Shown here: positions 1-5,847 of the stretch, one piece after another
Layout: each line of letters begins with the position of its first letter
Position numbering within the stretch: position 1 is the first letter of the stretch
NCBI RefSeq assembly: GCF_019710575.1
Contig: NZ_JAHWFK010000031.1
Coordinates: forward strand, 1 to 64,000
Source of the DNA: Paractinoplanes polyasparticus
Lineage (GTDB): Bacteria; Actinomycetota; Actinomycetes; Mycobacteriales; Micromonosporaceae
DNA length: 64,000 nucleotides
Direction of reading: 5' to 3'
Notes under the pieces: generated by a model
The model's database searches: none
What the model saw: only the letters and a program-made list of their open reading frames with translations
Told to the model about the DNA's origin: nothing
Program-made: the position numbers and the translations under genes

Positions 1-115
1 CGGTGCAGCCACAAATGCTTCCTCCCCATGATCAGTCGATCATGTTTGAGAAGCTCCACGAAAGCGGGGGGAACTCACCGAAGGTGCTTCCAAGCTTTCG
101 GGTCAGCGACAACAC

Positions 116-214
116 ATGAGCGAACACTGCGCGAACGAGGAACACCCGGTGATACGCGGTTTCGAGCCGGGTGAGACGTGGCGCTGGTGTGTCGTGGACG
201 GCGTTCTCAGTTAG
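116..214 (+). pseudogene. C-terminal relic of a UBP-type zinc-finger protein
   Basis: A 33-codon open stretch ends in TAG and reads ...HPVIRGFEPGETWRWC-VVDGVLS. This matches, from family knowledge, the C-terminal end of stand-alone UBP-type (ZnF_UBP) zinc-finger proteins of actinobacteria, which close with a HPVIRS-FEPGE-W-WCYVD pattern. None of the upstream Cys/His zinc ligands of that domain is visible in frame, so only the tail remains. The relic lies directly upstream of the MerR-type promoter of the hydrolase gene. It could be chance similarity, but the run of matching positions argues against that. Confidence 0.5.
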
Positions 215-231
215 TCGTCTCCCCGTGAGTC

Positions 232-262
232 TTGACCCTGTTCGAAGAACATGGTGTCTCCT
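232..262 (+). promoter_or_regulatory. MerR-type promoter/operator, copy 1
   Basis: TTGACC (-35) is followed by a 19-base spacer and a weak -10 (TCTCCT, 257-262). The spacer and -35 hold the dyad ACCcTGT-N7-ACAtGGT. The over-long 19-base spacer with a central dyad is the hallmark of MerR-activated promoters. It drives the hydrolase-DUF5996 pair. The predicted transcript start near 268 lies downstream of the ATG at 251, which therefore cannot be the translation start. Confidence 0.7.
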
Positions 263-292
263 GGGTCGGCCGACCCGATGAAAGGAACTGAC

Positions 293-997
293 TTGAAACC
301 CACCATCGTTCTGGTTCACGGCGCGTTCGCCGAGTCCGCCAGCTGGGGCGGCGTCATCCAGCGGCTGCTCGACGACGGCTGTCCGGTCATCGCCGCGCCC
401 AACCCGTTGCGCAGCCTGTCCGGTGATGCCGCCGTGGTCTCCAGCCTGCTGAGCACGATCGAGGGGCCGGTTGTGCTGGTCGGTCACTCGTACGGCGGGG
501 CGGTCATCTCCAATGCCGCCGTCGGGCACGATCACGTCAAGGCGCTCGTATTTGTTGCCGCGTTCGCGCCCGAGGCCGGTGAGAGCATCGGCGCGTTGTC
601 CGGCAAATTCCCCGGCAGCACCCTCGGTGGGACTCTGCAGGAGGTTCCCCTGCCGGACGGCACAATTGACCTGTACATCCGGCAGGACAAGTTCCATCAG
701 CAGTTCGCCGCCGACCTTCCGGCCGGGCGGGCCGCCATCGACGCGGCTGCTCAACGTCCGCTGAACACCACCGCTCTCAACGAGGCCTCCGGCGAGCCGG
801 CGTGGAAGAGCGTGCCGTCCTGGTTCCTCTATCCCGAGCTGGACTACAACATCCCGCTCGAGGCCCACCGGTTCATGGCCGAACGCGCCGGCGCCCGCGC
901 CGCCGTGGAACTCGCCGGCGCGTCGCATGCTGTTCCTGCCTCGGAGCCGGTCGCGGTGGCCGAGCTTGTCCTTGACGCCGCTCGCTCGATCGGCTGA
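293..997 (+). CDS. Alpha/beta hydrolase
   Basis: A 234-residue alpha/beta-hydrolase-fold protein of the short esterase/EstC-like type that is often annotated simply as alpha/beta hydrolase. The start motif KPTIVLVHGAFAESASW carries the oxyanion HG. GHSYGG is the nucleophile elbow (Ser of GxSxG). A late Asp lies in YPELDYNIP and the catalytic His in GASHAVP. No signal peptide is seen, so it should be cytosolic; the substrate is unknown. I chose the TTG at 293 because AAAGGA sits six bases upstream and the protein then begins exactly where family members begin. An ATG at 278 is the alternative. The stop is six bases before the DUF5996 gene, so the two are probably co-transcribed from the MerR-type promoter at 232. 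Confidence 0.88.
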   Translation: MKPTIVLVHGAFAESASWGGVIQRLLDDGCPVIAAPNPLRSLSGDAAVVSSLLSTIEGPVVLVGHSYGGAVISNAAVGHDHVKALVFVAAFAPEAGESIGALSGKFPGSTLGGTLQEVPLPDGTIDLYIRQDKFHQQFAADLPAGRAAIDAAAQRPLNTTALNEASGEPAWKSVPSWFLYPELDYNIPLEAHRFMAERAGARAAVELAGASHAVPASEPVAVAELVLDAARSIG

Positions 998-1002
998 CGG
1001 CG

Positions 1003-1887
1003 ATGGAGAAGACGTGGCCCCGGTTGCGTGTGGCCGACTGGACCGAGACCCGTAACACCCTGCACATGTGGACCCAGATCGTCGGCAAGATCCGGATGGC
1101 GTACGCGCCGACAGCGAACCATTGGTGGCACGTCACGCTCTATCCCACTGCCCGCGGCCTGACCACCTCGGCCGTTCCGTACGACAATGGTGTCTTCGAC
1201 ATCGAGTTCGATTTCGTCGACGAGCGGCTGCGCGTGCGCACCAGTGACGGCGGCTCCCGCGAGGTGGTCCTGGAACCGAAGTCCGTGGCGGCGTTCTACG
1301 GCGAGGTCTTCGAGGCGCTGGCCGCGCTCGGTCTGGAGCCGAGCATCCACCCGGTGCCCAACGAGGTCGAGCCGGCGATCCCCTTCGCCGAGGATGACCG
1401 GAACTGCTCGTACGACGGGCAGGCCGTGCGGCTGTTCTGGCGGCAGCTGCTGCAGGCCGAGCGGGTGCTGGGCCGTTTCCGCTCCGAGTTCGTGGGCAAG
1501 GCCAGCCCGGTGCACTTCTTCTGGGGTGCGATGGACCTGGCGTACACCCGTTTCAGTGGCCGCGAGGCTCCGCAACACCCGGGTGGCGTGCCCAACTGCC
1601 CACCGTCGGTGATGCACGAGGGCTATTCGCACGAGCTGGCCAGCTTCGGTTTCTGGCCGGGCGGCGGTGAGGAGGGCGCCTTCTACGCGTACGCGTATCC
1701 GGAGCCCCCGGGCTACCGGGAACGCACGAAGGCGTTCTACGACAAGGATCTGCAGGAGTGTGTGCTTCCGTACGAGAGGGTGGCCGACTCGGCCGATCCC
1801 GACGCGACACTGCTCGATTTCCTCCGCGTGACGTACGCGGCCGCCGCCGATCTGGCCGGCTGGGACCGCTCCGCCGCGGAGGCGTGA
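1003..1887 (+). CDS. DUF5996 family protein
   Basis: A 294-residue cytosolic protein recognised as DUF5996 from its aromatic-rich N-terminal region (HMWTQIVGKIRMAY, NHWWHVTLYPTARGL) and the central VHFFWGAMDLAYTRFSGR segment followed by GPP/H-rich metal-like positions (MHEGYSHELASFGFWPGG). The family function is not established. There is no signal peptide or membrane segment. It starts six bases after the hydrolase stop without a strong own ribosome site, which suggests translational coupling and a shared promoter. Long hairpin 1979-2015 follows as its terminator. Confidence 0.85.
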   Translation: MEKTWPRLRVADWTETRNTLHMWTQIVGKIRMAYAPTANHWWHVTLYPTARGLTTSAVPYDNGVFDIEFDFVDERLRVRTSDGGSREVVLEPKSVAAFYGEVFEALAALGLEPSIHPVPNEVEPAIPFAEDDRNCSYDGQAVRLFWRQLLQAERVLGRFRSEFVGKASPVHFFWGAMDLAYTRFSGREAPQHPGGVPNCPPSVMHEGYSHELASFGFWPGGGEEGAFYAYAYPEPPGYRERTKAFYDKDLQECVLPYERVADSADPDATLLDFLRVTYAAAADLAGWDRSAAEA

Positions 1888-1978
1888 CGCTCCGCCCGGA
1901 GCCAGTGGTTCTCGGCCAGGACAGTGATGGACGTCGGATCCGACGGTCTCGCTGACCGGGCGGGTGGGGACCACTGCG

Positions 1979-2015
1979 GTCGCGTCCCCTGGATGGGGGG
2001 TCCAGGGGACGCGAC
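1979..2015. terminator. Bidirectional hairpin terminator
   Basis: A perfect 15-bp inverted repeat (GTCGCGTCCCCTGGA and its complement) with a 7-base G-rich loop lies between two convergent genes, 91 bases after the DUF5996 stop and 4 bases from the enoyl-CoA hydratase stop. No U-tract is present, as is usual for actinomycete terminators. It can serve both directions. Confidence 0.75.
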
Positions 2016-2019
2016 GACC

Positions 2020-2850
2020 TCATCGCGTGAGGGAGCGCATCAGCCCTTCCAAATCACGTTCCCCGTCAACCGTCTGGGCACCCTTGGCCACAGCGTCCGC
2101 CATCAACTGCTGGGTCTCGGGACGGCTGATCAACGCACCCCACGCGGACTCCTCCCGTGCGAAGCCCTCGGTGAGGTCCTCAGGAGGCAGCACACTCTTC
2201 ATGCCGGCGACGACGCCTTCGGGCAGCGCGGCGATGCTGTGAGCCACCCGCTCGACGTAGGAGTCCAGTTCCGCCGACGGCACAGCGCGGTTGATCCAAC
2301 CGTAGGCGGCCGCGGTCGGCGCGTCGAACAGGTCGCCGGTCAGCAGAATCTCCAGCGCCCGGTTGCGGCCCATCCGCTGACGCAGGTATTGGGTGGCGCC
2401 GCCGCTCGGGACGATACCCATCAGAGCCTCGATCTGACCCAGCCCAGCGGTCTCGGCCGCAGCGAAGGTCATGTCGGCGGCCGCGACGAACTCCGCGCCG
2501 CCCCCACGTGCCTTGCCGGCCAGCTTGACAATCGTCACCTGCGGCTGATGCCGCAGGAGCTCACCGACGGCCTGGAACACGTTGGCGCCGGCAGGCGCCT
2601 GAGCCGCCATCGCTTGCAGCTCTTCCATCTGCTCGACCACGTGCATGTCCACGTGGGCGATGAAGATCTCCGGGTTCGCGCTGGAGAAGACGATCACCTT
2701 CGTCGCCGGATCGTGGCGAAGGGCGTCCAGGACCGTGCGCAACTCCCGCATCATCGTCACGCTCAGCGCGTTCACCGGCGGGTTGTCCAGCACGATCTGG
2801 GCCACGCCGTTGTCGACGCCGACGCGCAGCGTCGAGTAGAGGTCGGACAT
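2020..2850 (-). CDS. Enoyl-CoA hydratase/isomerase family protein
   Basis: A 276-residue crotonase-fold protein. Characteristic pieces are the VALDNPPVNALS-like N-terminal strand (IVLDNPPVNALSVTMM), KARGGGAEFVAAADMTFA forming the second oxyanion-hole segment, and LMGIVPSGGATQYLRQRMGRNRA with the usual crotonase G-GGTQ-L-R signature. It is annotated as hydratase/isomerase because family members act on many acyl-CoAs and the specific substrate cannot be read here. The residues where mitochondrial hydratase has paired Glu are not clearly both present, so the chemistry may differ. It is divergent from the HxlR regulator and shares an operator with it, which makes it the likely regulated target. 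Confidence 0.88.
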   Translation of the reverse strand: MSDLYSTLRVGVDNGVAQIVLDNPPVNALSVTMMRELRTVLDALRHDPATKVIVFSSANPEIFIAHVDMHVVEQMEELQAMAAQAPAGANVFQAVGELLRHQPQVTIVKLAGKARGGGAEFVAAADMTFAAAETAGLGQIEALMGIVPSGGATQYLRQRMGRNRALEILLTGDLFDAPTAAAYGWINRAVPSAELDSYVERVAHSIAALPEGVVAGMKSVLPPEDLTEGFAREESAWGALISRPETQQLMADAVAKGAQTVDGERDLEGLMRSLTR

Positions 2851-2882
2851 GAAGAAACTCCGATCAGGTAACCGCGAGGCGG

Positions 2883-2905
2883 CTAGGTTTGCCTCGTATA
2901 CCTAG
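2883..2905. promoter_or_regulatory. Probable HxlR operator in divergent promoter
   Basis: A perfect hexamer inverted repeat CTAGGT-N11-ACCTAG lies in the 109-base space between enoyl-CoA hydratase and the HxlR gene. The right arm overlaps TAGAAT (2903-2908), a good -10 for the HxlR gene. The position suggests autorepression and control of the divergent gene. Confidence 0.6.
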
Positions 2906-2959
2906 AATCGGCGAAGACGCATGACGCGACAAGAACGCACTTGAGGAGAACCAGGGATC

Positions 2960-3376
2960 GTGAGTGATACCTTCCGGTTCGAGACCGACGTCGACGGGCA
3001 GACGGTCTTCCGCGTCGACTGCCCCAGCCGGCCGATCCTCGATCAGATCGCCGACAAGTGGTCGATGATGGTGATCGCCGTTCTGGAGCGCCCGACCCGG
3101 TTCAACGAGATCAAGCGTCGCCTCGACGGAGTGACTCAGCGCGTCCTTACGCAGTCGCTGCGCCGCCTGGAGCGCAACGGGATGATCGTGCGAAGGGTGT
3201 TGCCGACCTCGCCGGTGGGAGTGGAGTACTCCCTGACGCCGCTGGGGGAGTCGCTGCGTGAGCCGTTCATGCACCTGTACTCCTGGACGGTCCAGCACAG
3301 CGGCCAGATCCAGCGTAGCCAGCAAGCGTTCGACGACCGCTCCCGGAAGGCAGCGGGCGACGGCATCACCCCTTGA
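2960..3376 (+). CDS. HxlR family winged-helix transcriptional regulator
   Basis: A 138-residue HxlR-type regulator. The signature is clear: CPSRPILDQIADKWSMMVIAVL (with the N-terminal Cys common in redox- or aldehyde-sensing members), RFNEIKRRLDGVTQRVLTQSLRRLERNGMIVRRV (recognition helix) and the wing PVGVEYSLTPLGESL. It starts with GTG at 2960 after GAGGAGAA. It is transcribed away from enoyl-CoA hydratase, with a CTAGGT inverted repeat between them, so it probably represses itself and that gene. The 20-residue N-terminal extension carries nothing recognisable. Confidence 0.92.
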   Translation: MSDTFRFETDVDGQTVFRVDCPSRPILDQIADKWSMMVIAVLERPTRFNEIKRRLDGVTQRVLTQSLRRLERNGMIVRRVLPTSPVGVEYSLTPLGESLREPFMHLYSWTVQHSGQIQRSQQAFDDRSRKAAGDGITP

Positions 3377-3540
3377 TTCCCTCGACCATGTGGTGAGAAC
3401 AGAGCTTTCGCGGACTGACCCGGGGAAGGCTGACGCATGACGAGCGCATCAGCCGTACGTGTTCGTGCCGCCCGCCTGACGCGGCGGTAGGCGGCGGCGT
3501 GCGTCGTGTCCCTGCTCACTGCGAGGGGCGAGCGCAGAGT

Positions 3541-3571
3541 TTGACCTTGTCCTGAGAACACGGTCTTCACT
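3541..3571 (+). promoter_or_regulatory. MerR-type promoter/operator, copy 2
   Basis: TTGACC-N19-TTCACT with the dyad ACCtTGT-N7-ACAcGGT in the spacer region, 35 bases upstream of the membrane-protein start at 3606. It has the same layout as the copies at 232, 8698 and 9223. The rest of the space from 3377 to 3540 shows no gene or other site. Confidence 0.72.
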
Positions 3572-3605
3572 CGTATCAACGCATCCCGCCAGCGAGGAGC
3601 CGGTC

Positions 3606-4121
3606 GTGAACCCCATCGAAACGCTCGTTGAGAACTTCCGGGAGCTGGTAGCGCAGGTGCCTGACACCGTCCAGCCTTTCATCGTCATGCTGGCCGGCGC
3701 GGTCCCGTTCATCGAGGGTGAGGGAGCCTCACCGATCGGTGTCGTCGGCGGGATCAACCCGGTCGTCGCGGGGATCGCGGCAGCTTCGGGCAACTTTCTC
3801 TGCGTCTTGATCGTGGTGCTGATCAGCTCGCGAGCCCGTGCCGGCGCCCTGGCTCGCGGGCATCGAACCGAGGACCATGAGCAACGAAAGCCCGAGTCGA
3901 AGGGCCGTCAGCGCCTCCGCCGGTACCTGGTCCGATTCGGCGTCCCCGGAGCGAGCTTGCTCGGGCCGATGGCCGTACCGACTCAGATCACGGCAGTGAT
4001 GCTCGTCGCCTCGGGCATATCACGCGGTTGGGTCCTGCTGTGGCAGGCGATAGCGATCGTCCTGTGGACGACGCTGACCACGACGGTGGTCTGGGGCGTC
4101 GTCTCTTCGGTGGTGGCTTGA
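3606..4121 (+). CDS. Putative small multidrug export protein (COG2426-type)
   Basis: A 171-residue integral membrane protein. The segment VPFIEGEGASPIGVVGGINPVVAGIAAASGN matches the family pattern (P-FIE-RGA-P with a glycine-rich helix) of the putative small multi-drug export family PF06695. Membrane helices fall near residues 22-42, 48-75, 108-135 and 140-168, with a charged cytoplasmic loop (RARAGALARGHRTEDHEQRK) between. The export role is a family label and has little experimental support. GTG at 3606 follows AGGAG. Control by a MerR-type promoter just upstream, and a MerR gene just downstream, suggest an inducible efflux or stress unit. Confidence 0.75.
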   Translation: MNPIETLVENFRELVAQVPDTVQPFIVMLAGAVPFIEGEGASPIGVVGGINPVVAGIAAASGNFLCVLIVVLISSRARAGALARGHRTEDHEQRKPESKGRQRLRRYLVRFGVPGASLLGPMAVPTQITAVMLVASGISRGWVLLWQAIAIVLWTTLTTTVVWGVVSSVVA

Positions 4122-4232
4122 GGCTCATGGTACGCGCCCGCTCCGACTTCCGTACCCATCGGATCTGATGTGCTAGCTTCCCCGGTAAGGACCGCCCGGC
4201 ACGTGCCTGGTGCGATCCGGAAAGGGGCTGAC

Positions 4233-4991
4233 GTGGCCTGGAGCACCCAGGAGCTCGCCGAGCTGGCCGGCACCACAGTCAACACGATCCGGCACTACCA
4301 CCGGATCGGCCTGCTCGAGGAGCCGGAGCGCCGGCACAACGGATACAAGCAGTACGGCGTACCGCATCTGGTCTGCCTCCTGCGTATCCGGCGTCTGGTG
4401 GAGCTCGGGGTGCCGCTGTCCGAGATCGGTGTGGCCAGGTCGAACGGCGATGTTCCCCCGGAAGTGTTGCGCCAGGTCGACGCTCAGCTCGCCACCGAGA
4501 TGGAACGCCTGCGCGCGGCCCGGGCCGACATCGCTGTCCTGCTGCGCGACGGCGCACCGGCCGACACGCCGGCCGGTTTCGAGTCGGTCGCGTCGCGCCT
4601 GTCCGAGGCCGACACCTCACTCATCCACGTCTACACCCGGCTGTACGACGAAGACGCCATGAAAGACCTGAAGCGCATGGCGGAGACCGACACCGACCCG
4701 GTCAACGCGGAACTGGACGCTCTGCCGCCGGACGCGGACGAGGCCACCCGGCAGGACGTGGCCGAGCGGCTCGCGTCGCTCATCGCCCAGAACCTCAACG
4801 ATTATCCGTGGCTGAACGATCCGGCTGGTCGCCTGTCCAAGAGCAAGAACGTCACCATGCAGACCTTCGTCGACGCCGTGGTCTCGCTCTACAACACCGC
4901 ACAGATCGACGTGCTCACCCGGGCCAGCCTCCTCGCGCACGAGCCACGGCGCCTCGCCCAGCCGGACGAGGACGGCGCCGGCGCCGGTTGA
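4233..4991 (+). CDS. MerR family transcriptional regulator, full length
   Basis: A 252-residue MerR-type regulator. The N-terminal winged helix-turn-helix is WSTQELAELAGTTVNTIRHYHRIGLLEEPERRHNGYKQYG, followed by the LLRIRRLVELGVPLSEI helix, a coiled-coil dimerisation helix (RQVDAQLATEMERLRAARADIAVLL) and a C-terminal 140-residue helical effector region with no known ligand motif and no metal-binding cysteines. GTG at 4233 follows GGAAAGGGG. A paralogue with the same DNA-binding half but no effector region is at 8880. By inference the pair binds the four dyad promoters at 232, 3541, 8698 and 9223. None of these lies directly upstream of this gene. Confidence 0.92.
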   Translation: MAWSTQELAELAGTTVNTIRHYHRIGLLEEPERRHNGYKQYGVPHLVCLLRIRRLVELGVPLSEIGVARSNGDVPPEVLRQVDAQLATEMERLRAARADIAVLLRDGAPADTPAGFESVASRLSEADTSLIHVYTRLYDEDAMKDLKRMAETDTDPVNAELDALPPDADEATRQDVAERLASLIAQNLNDYPWLNDPAGRLSKSKNVTMQTFVDAVVSLYNTAQIDVLTRASLLAHEPRRLAQPDEDGAGAG

Positions 4992-5082
4992 CCCCGGATG
5001 GGCGCTCCGGCTCCTCGGGCAGGCCGAGCCGGTGGTAGTCCGCAGAGCGAGGCGATGGGGGAGCGCCCGGTCAGTAACGGCA

Positions 5083-5745
5083 TCAGCGAAGGTTCGCTCG
5101 GACGGCCGCGGCTATCGGCGTCGAACCCTGGTTGAGTTCGAGGATCTGCCGACCGATCCGCGGCTCGTGAAGCAATTCCGTCAGAGTCGCGGCGACGTCC
5201 TCGCGGGGGATCTCGTCGTGCGGTTGTGCCGGGCCGAGGGCAATCGCACCGGTTCCAGCCCGATCGACGAGCATGGACGGCCGGAGGATCAGCCAATCGA
5301 GACCGGACTCGCTGACCGCGACGTCGACGAGCTTCTTCACCGCGAAGTAGAACTCCTTGGCGTCGTCGACGTGCCGCCCGCGCTCAGCTTCGGGCAGTAC
5401 GGAAAGCAACGCGAAGCGTTTCACACCCGCTCTGCTCGTCGCCTCCAGAGCTTTCACCACACCGTCACCGTCGATGGCGGCGGTGACCTCACGAGACCCT
5501 CCGTTCGATCCGGCGGCATACACGACGGCGTCGAATCCGCTGATCATGGAGGTCAGGGAGTCGGTGGTAAGGTCCGCGATCTCACCGACGTACGCATCGA
5601 CGCCCTGCGCGGCTAGTGCGGCTCGCTGATCGTCGCGGCGCACCAGACCGGAGACCACGTCACCGCGATCGGTAAGGTTACGCGTCAGCAGTCTTCCGAC
5701 GCCTCCGCTGATCCCGAAGATGAAGACTCTGAACAGGTGCGTCAT
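5083..5745 (-). CDS. NAD(P)-binding SDR-like protein
   Basis: A 220-residue atypical short-chain dehydrogenase/NmrA-like protein with a Rossmann fold: FIFGISGGVGRLLTRNL is the G-x-x-G-x-x-G nucleotide loop, VVYAAGSNGGS ends beta-4, and FALLSVLPEAERG-(x)9-KEFYFAVKKLVDVAV holds the SDR-like Y-x-x-x-K-like position (YFAVKK). It belongs to the NAD(P)H-binding PF13460 group. The substrate is unknown. It follows the giant LuxR gene on the same strand after a 102-base gap that holds a GGCACTGC inverted repeat (5770-5797), so it may have its own promoter. Confidence 0.85.
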   Translation of the reverse strand: MTHLFRVFIFGISGGVGRLLTRNLTDRGDVVSGLVRRDDQRAALAAQGVDAYVGEIADLTTDSLTSMISGFDAVVYAAGSNGGSREVTAAIDGDGVVKALEATSRAGVKRFALLSVLPEAERGRHVDDAKEFYFAVKKLVDVAVSESGLDWLILRPSMLVDRAGTGAIALGPAQPHDEIPREDVAATLTELLHEPRIGRQILELNQGSTPIAAAVRANLR

Positions 5746-5769
5746 TCCGTTCCAGCCTTCTTGGGGATC

Positions 5770-5797
5770 GGCACTGCTCGTGGGGGAGGGCAGTGCC
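5770..5797. terminator. Hairpin between LuxR gene and NAD(P)-binding gene
   Basis: GGCACTGC-N12-GCAGTGCC, a perfect 8-bp inverted repeat, lies in the 102-base gap on the minus strand downstream of the LuxR gene. It could be a terminator or an operator for the next gene. Confidence 0.4.
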
Positions 5798-5847
5798 CTC
5801 AGGTTCGCACCGGCGCCGGCCCCTTCGCGTCGGTAGAAATCCCTTAT

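Noticed and set aside
32..928. 298-codon minus-strand open frame
   Set aside because: It is the antisense shadow of the hydrolase gene, with Arg/Gly/Pro-rich low-complexity translation and no domain; high GC makes such frames common.
2645..2839. Small plus-strand frame inside enoyl-CoA hydratase
   Set aside because: Antisense frame within a well-supported gene, with no ribosome site.
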